Positions 26,646 through 35,888 of a stretch of 64,000 nucleotides of DNA are shown piece after piece. The first letter of the stretch is position 1. Each line of letters opens with the position of its first letter. This DNA is from Micavibrio sp. (GTDB taxonomy: Bacteria; Pseudomonadota; Alphaproteobacteria; Micavibrionales; UBA9664), in NCBI GenBank assembly GCA_002699085.1, contig PAAR01000015.1:1-64000 (forward strand), in the 5' to 3' direction. The notes under the pieces are model-generated. The model was not told the origin of the DNA. It saw nothing but the letters and a program-made list of their open reading frames with translations, and made no database searches. The position numbers were made by a program, and so were the translations under genes.

Positions 26646-28226
26646 TCAAACTGTAAATTTTAATAATTTAACTGTAACCGCTTGTGGCAAAGCCTGAAGC
26701 TTTACCAGAATGTCATCCGACAATACTGTATCAATCGACACCATTGCCAGCGCCTCACCGCCTTCTTGACGCCCCAATCTAAAATCCGCAATATTACAAT
26801 TGGCAGCCCCTAAAATAGTGCCCACACCGCCTACTAGACCTGGTTTATCCTCATTACGGATATATAGCATATAAGGTGCAAGTGCTGCCTCAATAGGTAC
26901 ATTCTCTATGCTGACGAGTCGTGGTTGATTTTGGCCATATAATGTGCCCGTTACGCTGCGCTCTTTATTCTCAGTGACTACTCTCACTGTAATATGGCTT
27001 TGACCATGTGCACTTTTATCTGTCAACGACTCTGTAACTTCAATGCCTTTATCCTTAGCAATCACAGGCGCACTAACGATATTAATGGTATCTGTTGAAG
27101 GACGTAATATTTCTGCAATAATGGTTGAACTTAGAGGTTTCACATTCAACCCCGCAACGTGTCCTGCGTATTCAATAATGATTTTCTTAATCGCCGACTC
27201 AGCAATTTGCCCCGCAAAACTACCTAATTGTGCGGCCAATGAAAGATAGGGCTTTAATCTAGGTGCATCTTCCGCTGAAATTGAGGCCATATTGACTGCG
27301 TTCGTGACAGCACCTTGCAAAAGATAATCAGACATTTGCTCTGCCACTTGTACAGCAACATTGACTTGTGCTTCTTCTGTTGAAGCCCCTAAATGCGGCG
27401 TACAAATAACGTTTGGGTGGCCAAATAAGATATTTTCTTTTGCTGGCTCTTCTTCAAATACATCCAAAGCAGCTGCCGCCACATGACCGCTATCAAGAGC
27501 TTCTTTTAAATCCTTTTCAACAACAATGCCGCCACGGGCGCAATTAACCACACGAACACCTGGCTTCATCTTAGCAAAAGCCTCTTTGTTCAGTAGCCCT
27601 CTCGTTTTATCATTAAGTGGCGTATGCACTGTCACTACATCTGCCCGTGCGTATAACTCATCCAAGCTGCCTTTTTCAACACCAAGCTCTACCGCCTTCT
27701 CATCAGTTAAGAATGGATCAAAGGCAATCACTTTCATTTTTAAACCAATCGCACGGCTGGCAACAATTGCGCCAATATTCCCGCAACCAATAAGCCCAAG
27801 CGTTTTACCTGTGACTTCCATACCCATAAACTTCTTTTTTTCCCAAAGACCTTGATGAGTAGAAGCAGACGCTTGTGGGATTTGTCGAACCATCGCCATC
27901 ATCATGGCAATGGCATGTTCTGCTGCCGTTGTCGCATTACCAAAAGGCGTATTCATCACAATAATACCCGCTTTGGTTGCAGCCGTTAGATCAACATTAT
28001 CAACACCAATGCCTGCACGACCTATAACTTTAAGATTTTTAGCCTTTGCCATTAATTCAGGTGTCACGGTCGTTGAAGAACGAATTGTTAAACCATCATA
28101 ATCACCGATAATTTTACCGAGATCATGTGGTGATAAATTGGTTTTAACATCGACCTCAATACCACGTTGTTTGAAAATCTCTGTCGCCAGAGGTGACATA
28201 TCATCGCTAATTAGAACTTTTGGCAT
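26646..28226 (-). CDS. serA: D-3-phosphoglycerate dehydrogenase
   Basis: This 526-residue long-form enzyme catalyses the first step of serine synthesis, 3-phosphoglycerate to 3-phosphohydroxypyruvate with NAD+. The NAD-binding turn GLIGCGNIG lies at 144-152. Catalytic Arg231 (NCARGGIV), Glu near 260 (VFEEEP) and His278 (TPHLGAST) are present. An intervening ASB domain precedes the C-terminal ACT domain (IRNEDKPGLVGGVGTILGAANCNIADFRLGR), which normally mediates serine feedback. It converges with the response regulator gene with 3 nt between stop codons. The start has AGGGAG. Confidence 0.95.
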   Translation of the reverse strand: MPKVLISDDMSPLATEIFKQRGIEVDVKTNLSPHDLGKIIGDYDGLTIRSSTTVTPELMAKAKNLKVIGRAGIGVDNVDLTAATKAGIIVMNTPFGNATTAAEHAIAMMMAMVRQIPQASASTHQGLWEKKKFMGMEVTGKTLGLIGCGNIGAIVASRAIGLKMKVIAFDPFLTDEKAVELGVEKGSLDELYARADVVTVHTPLNDKTRGLLNKEAFAKMKPGVRVVNCARGGIVVEKDLKEALDSGHVAAAALDVFEEEPAKENILFGHPNVICTPHLGASTEEAQVNVAVQVAEQMSDYLLQGAVTNAVNMASISAEDAPRLKPYLSLAAQLGSFAGQIAESAIKKIIIEYAGHVAGLNVKPLSSTIIAEILRPSTDTINIVSAPVIAKDKGIEVTESLTDKSAHGQSHITVRVVTENKERSVTGTLYGQNQPRLVSIENVPIEAALAPYMLYIRNEDKPGLVGGVGTILGAANCNIADFRLGRQEGGEALAMVSIDTVLSDDILVKLQALPQAVTVKLLKFTV

Positions 28227-28263
28227 TTTTAGACTCCCTATTTTCTCATGCTGCTATGCAATA

Positions 28264-29184
28264 TTAGCGAGCAGGTAAGTCAATGTAATCAATTTTCTTG
28301 ATTAAGCCCCCAGATTTTATCTGATTTCTAAACCACGTATCTTGGCGTTTACCGTATTGGCGTGAATCTATTTGTGTTTTAACAATAGCCTCTTCTAAAG
28401 ATACCTTGCCCTGCAAATGCTGCTGAAAAACATCAAAGCCATGGGCCTTTGTCACACCTGCATGCTCTGGCACATTACCATTTTCGATCTGCGCCATCAG
28501 CACCTTTACCTCCTCAAGAGCCCCTTGCTCTATCATTATATGCACACGCTGATTGATACGCTCATAAAGCCAATCACGTTGTGGTCGCATAATAATCATT
28601 TCAAATTCTAAGCTAGGATCAGGCAGAATATTTGGTTGATCCTGCCAATAAGATAGCGGCTGTCCTGTCACACGAAAAACCTCCACAGCACGACATATAC
28701 GCTGCTTATCTGTTGGCTTTAACTTGGCGGCGATAAGAGGATCACATGCTTGTAATTCCTTGTAAAAAGCTGGTAAGTCAGCATGGCTATCGGCCATTGC
28801 TTTCAAGTGATCCTCTTCGGGAATATCAGGCACTGGCGAAAGACCATTGGTTAACGCTTTCATATAAAAGCCCGTACCACCAACAAGAATAGGCTGGACG
28901 CCCTGTTCGAATGCTTGGTTGATTTCAGTTAATGCCAACTGGCACCAACGTGCCGCATCACAAATTTCTGAAGGTGACAACAGGCCATAGAGCTTATGCG
29001 TTACAGCCGCTCGCTCTTGTGCATCAGGTTGCGCCGATAAAATAGGCACCGCATCATAAATTTGCATGGAATCAGCATTAATAATAACTGCGCCAGCTTT
29101 TTCTTTTTTCGCCATCTCAATAGCCAGAGATGTTTTACCCGAAGCCGTTGGCCCTGCGATTATTTTAACAATGCGTCTCGCCAT
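28264..29184 (-). CDS. miaA: tRNA dimethylallyltransferase
   Basis: This 306-residue enzyme prenylates A37 of tRNAs that read UNN codons. P-loop GPTASGKT is at residues 11-18, followed by INADSMQIYD (substrate-binding Asp). Later motifs are GGTGFYMKAL and the tRNA-recognition region (RICRAVEVFRVTGQPLS). Near the C-terminus is the typical QIDSRQYGKRQDTWFRNQ. The start codon overlaps the upstream DegP-type gene stop by 1 nt (TAATG), so the two genes are co-translated. Confidence 0.95.
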   Translation of the reverse strand: MARRIVKIIAGPTASGKTSLAIEMAKKEKAGAVIINADSMQIYDAVPILSAQPDAQERAAVTHKLYGLLSPSEICDAARWCQLALTEINQAFEQGVQPILVGGTGFYMKALTNGLSPVPDIPEEDHLKAMADSHADLPAFYKELQACDPLIAAKLKPTDKQRICRAVEVFRVTGQPLSYWQDQPNILPDPSLEFEMIIMRPQRDWLYERINQRVHIMIEQGALEEVKVLMAQIENGNVPEHAGVTKAHGFDVFQQHLQGKVSLEEAIVKTQIDSRQYGKRQDTWFRNQIKSGGLIKKIDYIDLPAR

Positions 29185-30662
29185 TATTTCATTTTAGGCT
29201 GTTCTTTTTTATATTTATTTTCCGGTTCAATACGAAGAGCGACAAAGCGAACATCGCCACCACGATTGACCAGCAACAATACTGATCTTTTGCCTGTGAC
29301 ACGTAGATCCCCGAATATCTCAACAACTTGATCGGGCGTATTAACTTTTTGTTGGTTCGCTTCAATAATAACGTCACCTGGTGACAATCCTTTTTCAGAG
29401 GCATTTGTACCACGATTAACATTAGTAATTACAACACCTTCTATTTCTGCTGGGATATTATAAAAACTACGCAGATCAGATGACAAATTAGACAAGGCAA
29501 TACCTTCATTCTCTAATTTCACTTCACCCTTTTGCATCGGTGCTTCGCTTTGCGCATCAAGCAATCCTTCATCTTCAGCCTTCTCAAGCTCTGCTACCGT
29601 GACAGGCAGAGTCATTTTCTTATCATCACGCCAAATAACAATATTAACTGTCTCACCTGCGGCTGTTTCGGCAACGATACGAGGCAAATGACGCATTTCA
29701 TCAATTTCCTTGCCATTAAACTCTAAAATGATATCACCTGCTTGAACGCCTGCTTTTTCAGCTGGCCCTCCCTCAGAAGGACTTGCCACTAAAGCACCTA
29801 TTGCTGTTTCTAAACCTAAGCTTTCAGCAATTTCAGGTGTCACCTCTTGAATACGCACACCTAACCAGCCACGTTTAGTACGGCCATATTGAATAATCTG
29901 GTCGATAACGTTCTTAGCCATATTAGAAGGGATAGCGAAACCAATCCCTACAGACCCACCTGTTGGCGAAAAGATAGCTGTGTTAATACCGACAACATTC
30001 CCGTCTGTATCAAACATCGGACCACCTGAATTACCCTTATTAATAGATGCATCTGTTTGAATATAATCATCATAAGGACCAGAATTAATATCACGAGCAC
30101 GGGCAGAAACAACACCCGCCGATACAGAAGCGCCAAGACCAAATGGATTACCAATAACCAAAATCCATTCACCAATGCGTAATTTATCACTATTGCCAAA
30201 ATTCGCTTGCGTTAACTTATGTTTTGTTGGGTCAACTTTTAAAACAGCCAAATCTGTCTTGTCGTCTGTACCTACAAGCTCGGCATCTAAGGTCACATCA
30301 TCCGCAAAAGTAATGCGAATGTTTTCGCCATCAGCGATGACATGATTATTGGTCACAATATAGCCATTCTTAGCATCAATCACGAAACCTGAGCCCAAAG
30401 TTGATGGAGGAACAGATGGTAATGCCTGTTGACGCTTATCCAAAAATTCTTCAAAAAAATCTTCAAAAGGTGATCCATCTGGCAAATCCGGTAAATCGGG
30501 TAACACATTCTTTTGATCGAACTTTTGAGAGATAGAAATATTGACGACCGTTGGCAGCAATTTTTCGGATAGATCTGCAAAGCCTTCTGGCGCCAATTTC
30601 GCTGATGCTGTAAATGGCATAAAACCGATTAAGATAAAAAGACCAATGAATAAGCGTTTCAT
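29184..30662 (-). CDS. degP: Periplasmic serine endoprotease, DegP/HtrA family
   Basis: This envelope protease/chaperone degrades misfolded periplasmic proteins. I chose the ATG at 30662 (492 residues), which has a TAGGA site and begins a clean signal peptide (MKRLFIGLFILIGFMPFTASA). A start 12 codons upstream is possible. The catalytic triad is His107 (NNHVIA), Asp137 (KTDLAVLKVD) and Ser212 (NKGNSGGPMF). Two PDZ domains follow (about 255-350 and 390-475). A proline/acidic loop (about 50-85) corresponds to the LA loop. It is followed by miaA with 1-nt overlap. Confidence 0.93.
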   Translation of the reverse strand: MKRLFIGLFILIGFMPFTASAKLAPEGFADLSEKLLPTVVNISISQKFDQKNVLPDLPDLPDGSPFEDFFEEFLDKRQQALPSVPPSTLGSGFVIDAKNGYIVTNNHVIADGENIRITFADDVTLDAELVGTDDKTDLAVLKVDPTKHKLTQANFGNSDKLRIGEWILVIGNPFGLGASVSAGVVSARARDINSGPYDDYIQTDASINKGNSGGPMFDTDGNVVGINTAIFSPTGGSVGIGFAIPSNMAKNVIDQIIQYGRTKRGWLGVRIQEVTPEIAESLGLETAIGALVASPSEGGPAEKAGVQAGDIILEFNGKEIDEMRHLPRIVAETAAGETVNIVIWRDDKKMTLPVTVAELEKAEDEGLLDAQSEAPMQKGEVKLENEGIALSNLSSDLRSFYNIPAEIEGVVITNVNRGTNASEKGLSPGDVIIEANQQKVNTPDQVVEIFGDLRVTGKRSVLLLVNRGGDVRFVALRIEPENKYKKEQPKMK

Positions 30663-30734
30663 GTATTTTTTCCTATTTTTATATGATGATTTTTTCATGA
30701 TGCCTTACGAATATGACGATGCTGTGGCAAAGCG

Positions 30735-31607
30735 TCAATCGCTATTATATTTTTCAAAAAAATTCGTCATGTCCTTCAAAACTGGCTTTTTATCTTTGAA
30801 ATACCATGAAAGAGCCGCAACAATATCAATATGATCCATATCCTCATAATATTTATACGTGATATTTGCGTCTTTTTCTTTGCCCGCCTCCATAAGCTTT
30901 TCAACATTGCGCTTATAAACAATTTTATCCTGTAACCCATATAATAAAAGCATTGGTGGCGTATCTCCATCAACGAATGTTGACACCTTCATTGCCGCAT
31001 AGTCATTTTCCCGTACCTTAGAAAAAATGTCCTTTATATCGGGTTCTTGAGGAATAAAATCATAAGGACCCGCCAAGCCGACAAAGGCTTTAATAATTGA
31101 GGGTGAAAGCCCTTCTTTATTCAGAAATTCTTTATTTGAGACCAGCATTGCGCCAATATGCGCACCTGATGAATGACCGCTTACAAAAAGTTTATCAGGA
31201 TCACCGCCATATTGGCCAATATTACGATAGACCCACGCCAATGCTTTAGCTGCATCATCTTGATAGGTAGGATATTTCACATTTGGATATTTACGGTAAT
31301 CGGGGATAACAACGATAAAACCTTCTTTGGCCAATGTTGTTGCCACAAAACGATATTTTTCTTTGCTACCTCCTGACCAACGCCCCCCATAGTAAAAAAC
31401 CACGACAGGCATTTTTTTAAAATGTGCCTTATTTTTGTCATTTGGTATCGTTATCATTAATGATAAGTTGTTTTTTGGATCAAAAACAATTTTATTAATT
31501 TCAGATCCATTATAAAACCTAGCAGGCAAATTGACCGCCTGCCATTTAACGAATGAGCAGGCTGACACCAAAAAAGACATCAGAATTATTAAATACCCTC
31601 TTATCAT
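30735..31607 (-). CDS. Alpha/beta-hydrolase (carboxylesterase-like) lipoprotein
   Basis: This 290-residue protein starts with a lipoprotein signal (about 1-16, LMSFLVSAC, lipobox Cys at 17), so it is probably membrane-anchored. The esterase fold shows an oxyanion region VVFYYGGRWSGGSKEKY (a variant of HGGG with Tyr), the nucleophile elbow GHSSGAH, an Asp region LLLYGLQDKIV and a C-terminal DMDHIDIV with the candidate His. It resembles the BD-FAE / hormone-sensitive-lipase group. Substrate unknown. It is divergent from the RND efflux pair (86 nt between starts). Confidence 0.8.
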   Translation of the reverse strand: MIRGYLIILMSFLVSACSFVKWQAVNLPARFYNGSEINKIVFDPKNNLSLMITIPNDKNKAHFKKMPVVVFYYGGRWSGGSKEKYRFVATTLAKEGFIVVIPDYRKYPNVKYPTYQDDAAKALAWVYRNIGQYGGDPDKLFVSGHSSGAHIGAMLVSNKEFLNKEGLSPSIIKAFVGLAGPYDFIPQEPDIKDIFSKVRENDYAAMKVSTFVDGDTPPMLLLYGLQDKIVYKRNVEKLMEAGKEKDANITYKYYEDMDHIDIVAALSWYFKDKKPVLKDMTNFFEKYNSD

Positions 31608-31693
31608 TTACTTTCATATAAGCCAAATTAATCAGCAGGCAATAAGTAACACATGAGGCCTAACAAGCGAATGAAACAAAAAAGGAAATCTAT

Positions 31694-32758
31694 ATGACTA
31701 AACGCATATTCTTATTATCGCTATTTCTACTCCCCTTTTCCGCATTTGCTCAGATGCCTCAGCCACAAGCAACACCTGTCATTATAGAGACCGCAACAAT
31801 ACAAAACATTGCTGACCGCATTGAGGCCCTCGGCACATTACGTGCCACTGAAACCGTTGATATTACTGCCACAGTAACCGACACTGTCACAGACATTAAC
31901 TTTGAAGGCGGACAACGTGTTGAAAAGGATGCTGTGTTGGTTGAAATGACCAGTGGTGAAGAACAGGCTATGCTTGATGAAGCGCAATCCAATCTTTTGG
32001 AAGCCAAAAAGCAATTAGACCGAGCCCGTCCCTTGGTTGAACAAGGTGCAGCGTCACAATCAATTTTAGACCAGCGTCGTCGTGATACAAACATTGCCAA
32101 AGCACGTCTCGAGGCTGTTCAATCACAATTAAAAGATCGCATTATTTTAGCCCCCTTTGATGGCATTGTCGGCATTCGCTATATCAGTAAAGGGGCACTT
32201 ATTACCCTTGGTACATTGATTACAACATTAAATGATGATTCAGAAATGAAACTTGATTTTATGGTACCTTCAGTGTTCTTACCGAGCCTCAAAGAAGGTT
32301 TAGAGATTGAAGCCACAACAAAAGCTTATCCTGACCAAGTATTTAAAGGTGTGATTGATAATATTGATAATAAAATTGACCCTGTCACCCGAGCGATTGC
32401 CGTTCGTGCCGTCATACCTAATGACAATAAACTACTGAAACAAGGTTTATTAATGCAAGTTGATCTTTTTAAAAATGCTCGTCAAGCTTTGGTTATTCCT
32501 GAAGAAGCGATTTTAGCTGATGGTAACAAGAAATTTGTCTTTGTCGCCGCACAATCAAAGGAAGCGGGAAATCAACTCATTGCTCAAAAAAGAGAAATTG
32601 AAATAGGCACACGTCAAAGAGGTAGCGTTGAAATTCTACAAGGTTTGAACGAAGGCGATCAAATTATTACTCATGGTGCCGATAAACTACGTGCAGGCAT
32701 GCCGATCACCAAAGACGAAAATGCCAGCTATTTGAACCATATAGAGGACAATAACTAA
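31694..32758 (+). CDS. RND efflux periplasmic adaptor
   Basis: This 354-residue HlyD/AcrA-type membrane-fusion protein has a signal peptide (about 1-19, FSAFAQ), a lipoyl half (VTDINFEGGQRVEKDAVLVEM), a short helical hairpin (about 92-145) and a second lipoyl half (ILAPFDGIVGIRYISKGALI). A beta-barrel and a membrane-proximal domain (QIITHGADKLRAGMPI) follow. No lipobox is present. It is 1 nt upstream of the RND pump, so they form one unit. The layout resembles MdtA/MexE-type adaptors; substrate specificity cannot be read. Confidence 0.9.
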   Translation: MTKRIFLLSLFLLPFSAFAQMPQPQATPVIIETATIQNIADRIEALGTLRATETVDITATVTDTVTDINFEGGQRVEKDAVLVEMTSGEEQAMLDEAQSNLLEAKKQLDRARPLVEQGAASQSILDQRRRDTNIAKARLEAVQSQLKDRIILAPFDGIVGIRYISKGALITLGTLITTLNDDSEMKLDFMVPSVFLPSLKEGLEIEATTKAYPDQVFKGVIDNIDNKIDPVTRAIAVRAVIPNDNKLLKQGLLMQVDLFKNARQALVIPEEAILADGNKKFVFVAAQSKEAGNQLIAQKREIEIGTRQRGSVEILQGLNEGDQIITHGADKLRAGMPITKDENASYLNHIEDNN

Positions 32759-32759
32759 A

Positions 32760-35700
32760 ATGCTGTTATCGGATATTTCTGTCAAAAGGCCAGTTTTTGC
32801 GTCAGTTATGTCGCTTTTGCTCGTCGTTTTCGGCATGGTTGCATTTGACCGTCTCTCGTTACGGGAATATCCAGATATTGATCCGCCAATTGTCTCAATT
32901 CAGACGAGCTACCCAGGAGCGGCTGCAAATGTTGTTGAAACCCGTTTAACAGAAATTATAGAAGACCGTATTGCAGGTGTTGAAGGCATTAAGTCGATCC
33001 AATCGTCTTCCCAAGATGGCCAGAGCAATGTCACTATTGAGTTCAGCACCGATATGGATATTGATTCAGCCGCCAATGATATTCGTGATCGTGTCAGTAG
33101 TATCCTTGATGATTTACCAGAAGAAGCAGATCCGCCTGAAATTCAAAAAGTCGATGCCAATGAAGATGTTATCTTATGGATGAATCTTGTTGGTAAAGAC
33201 ATGACCGTCCCTGAATTAACTGATTATGCCGATCGTTACCTTGTCGATCGCTTCTCTGTTTTAGACGGTGTAGCCCGTGTGCGCATTGGTGGCGAACAAC
33301 TTTATGCCATGCGTGTTTGGCTTGACCGCAAAGAATTGGCAGCACGTAATCTGACGGTCAATGATGTTGAAGAAGCCTTACGTGCTGAAAACGTTGAACT
33401 CCCAGCAGGCAGCATTGAAAGCAGCACACGCCAATTTACAATTCGTACCCAGCGCTCTTTTAAAAGTCCTGAAGATTTTGCCAAGCTTGTTCTTGCACAA
33501 GGTAAAGAAACCGATGGTACCAGCTATTTGATACGTTTAGGCGATGTCGCCCGCGTTGAGCTTGGCACTATTGAAGACCGTACATTCTTTCGCGGCAATG
33601 GTATCCCTCAAGTCGGTGTAGGCATTATACGCCAATCGACCGCAAATACGATCGAAGTATCCCAAGCCGCTAAAGAAGAAATGAAGCGAGTAAATGCTAA
33701 CTTACCTGAGGGCATGTCATTAGAAGAAAGTTATGATACCTCTGTTTTTGTTCAAGGTGCCATTAACGAAGTATATTCCACCTTATTCATCGCCATCGCT
33801 TTGGTTATTTTCGTCATCTATATTTTCCTAGGGTCAGTGCGTGCAACGATTGTACCAGCGATTACAGTACCCATCTCGCTCATTGCCACATTTATTGTTC
33901 TATTAATGTTTGGTTTTTCAATTAACCTGTTAACGCTACTCGCCCTCGTACTCGCCATTGGTTTGGTCGTTGATGATGCCATCGTTGTGTTAGAAAATAT
34001 CGTGCGGCGTATTCAAGATTTAGGTGAGCCGCCACTATTAGCGGCCTATCGTGGTACACGACAAGTTGGCTTTGCCGTTATTGCAACCACAGCCGTATTA
34101 ATTGCTGTTTTTGTACCTATCTCGTTCTTACAAGGCGATATAGGACGTCTTTTTAGAGAATTTGCGCTAACTATGGCCGCTGCTGTTGCTTTTTCCTCTT
34201 TTGTGGCTTTAACCGTATCACCCATGCTTGCCTCTAAGCTTTTAAAAAGAGAAGAAAAAGGCAATAGACTCATCGCTTTTATAGATAACAGCTTCCGTAA
34301 GATGCGCCATGGTTATAGCCGTATATTACCGAGCTTTATTCGTCACCCCGCCATTGTCGTGATAGCCTTCATTATTATGCTGATTGGATCTGTTTTTGCC
34401 TTTAAAAACATCCCGTCTGAATACACGCCAAATGAAGATCGTGGCGCTTTCTTTATTCTAGTCAACGGCCCAGAAGGTGCCAGCTACGACTATATGCTTG
34501 ATTATATGAATGAAATCGAACGCCGTTTAATGCCTTATACTGAAAGCCAGGATGGTAAGAACCCTGAAGTAACAAGACTATTGATACGTGCGCCACGCAG
34601 CTTCGGAACGATCGCTAGTTTCAATTCTGGTATTGCTATTATTGTTCTTGATAAATGGGGCAAAAGACGCAGTGGTTTCACAATTATGAATGAAATCAGA
34701 GAAAAACTTTCTGATCTTCCTGGTGTCCGTGCATTCCCCATCATGCGCCAAGGCTTTAGCAGCAATGTTGGTAAGCCAGTCCAATTTGTTATCGGTGGCG
34801 GCACCTATGAAGATTTAGCTAAATGGCGTGATATTTTACTAGAAAAAATTAACGAAAATAATCCAGGACTTGTTGGTATTGATTGGGATTATAAAGAGAC
34901 AAAGCCACAGATAGAAGTCATCGTCGATTATGATCGTGCCGCCAAACTTGGCGTGCAAGGTGAAACCATTGGCCGTACATTAGAAACTATGCTTGGTTCA
35001 CGCCGTGTCACCACCTTTATTCAGAATGGCGAAGAATATGATGTTGTAGTCGAAGGTGAACGTGATACGCAACGTACACCAACCGATATGGCTAATATCT
35101 ATATTCGCTCAGATCGCTCTGGTGAGCTTATTCCTTTATCTAACCTAGTTAGCTTAAAGGAAATTGCTGATTCTAACTCACTGAACCGCTATAATCGTGT
35201 GCGCTCTATTACGATTGAAGCGAATTTAGCCGATGGCTATTCTCTAGGTGATGCACTCACTTATCTTGAAAAAACAACTCGTGAGTACCTGCCCCCAGAG
35301 GTTATTATTGATTATAAAGGCCTATCTCAAGACCTGAAATTCTCTGGCGATAGTATTGTTTTTATTTTCTTACTCGGTATCTTCGTAACATTCCTCGTAC
35401 TTGCCGCACAATTTGAGAGCTGGATACACCCGCTGGTGATTATGTTTTCTGTACCGCTGGCTATTTCAGGCGCTCTCTTTGCGCTTTATTTCACGGGCAA
35501 TACACTTAACTTATACTCGCAAATCGGCCTTGTAATGCTGGTTGGTTTGGCGGCTAAGAATGGTATTTTAATCGTTGAATTTGCTAATCAATTACGGGAT
35601 GAGGGAAAACATTTTTACCGTGCACTTTTAGAATCATCGGCACTAAGATTACGCCCTATTGTGATGACCAGTATTACAACCGCCGCAGGTTCTATACCAC

Positions 35701-35888
35701 TTATCCTCTCATCGGGGGCAGGATCAGAAACGCGCATCGTCATTGGTATTGTGATTATGGCTGGGGTTCTAGCATCAACCTTTTTTACAATTTTCGTGAT
35801 CCCTGTGGCTTATAGCTTGCTCGCTAAACATACAGGCTCGCCAATGGATGTCACAAAAGAGCTGGAAAAACAAAATAAGACGCATTAA
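32760..35888 (+). CDS. RND-family efflux pump permease
   Basis: This 1042-residue inner-membrane pump has the AcrB layout: TM1 at residues 10-30, a periplasmic porter domain, TM2-6 (about 335-500), a second porter domain and TM8-12 (about 860-1025). The proton-relay Asp pair is at 405-406 in TM4 (GLVVDDAIVVLENI). The second-half signature GLAAKNGILIVEFANQLR is present. Sequence style (DISVKRPVFASVMSLLLVVFG) is that of HAE-1 multidrug pumps. No outer-membrane channel gene is adjacent, so it may borrow a TolC encoded elsewhere. Its stop abuts the convergent AsmA-like gene with no spacer. Confidence 0.93.
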   Translation: MLLSDISVKRPVFASVMSLLLVVFGMVAFDRLSLREYPDIDPPIVSIQTSYPGAAANVVETRLTEIIEDRIAGVEGIKSIQSSSQDGQSNVTIEFSTDMDIDSAANDIRDRVSSILDDLPEEADPPEIQKVDANEDVILWMNLVGKDMTVPELTDYADRYLVDRFSVLDGVARVRIGGEQLYAMRVWLDRKELAARNLTVNDVEEALRAENVELPAGSIESSTRQFTIRTQRSFKSPEDFAKLVLAQGKETDGTSYLIRLGDVARVELGTIEDRTFFRGNGIPQVGVGIIRQSTANTIEVSQAAKEEMKRVNANLPEGMSLEESYDTSVFVQGAINEVYSTLFIAIALVIFVIYIFLGSVRATIVPAITVPISLIATFIVLLMFGFSINLLTLLALVLAIGLVVDDAIVVLENIVRRIQDLGEPPLLAAYRGTRQVGFAVIATTAVLIAVFVPISFLQGDIGRLFREFALTMAAAVAFSSFVALTVSPMLASKLLKREEKGNRLIAFIDNSFRKMRHGYSRILPSFIRHPAIVVIAFIIMLIGSVFAFKNIPSEYTPNEDRGAFFILVNGPEGASYDYMLDYMNEIERRLMPYTESQDGKNPEVTRLLIRAPRSFGTIASFNSGIAIIVLDKWGKRRSGFTIMNEIREKLSDLPGVRAFPIMRQGFSSNVGKPVQFVIGGGTYEDLAKWRDILLEKINENNPGLVGIDWDYKETKPQIEVIVDYDRAAKLGVQGETIGRTLETMLGSRRVTTFIQNGEEYDVVVEGERDTQRTPTDMANIYIRSDRSGELIPLSNLVSLKEIADSNSLNRYNRVRSITIEANLADGYSLGDALTYLEKTTREYLPPEVIIDYKGLSQDLKFSGDSIVFIFLLGIFVTFLVLAAQFESWIHPLVIMFSVPLAISGALFALYFTGNTLNLYSQIGLVMLVGLAAKNGILIVEFANQLRDEGKHFYRALLESSALRLRPIVMTSITTAAGSIPLILSSGAGSETRIVIGIVIMAGVLASTFFTIFVIPVAYSLLAKHTGSPMDVTKELEKQNKTH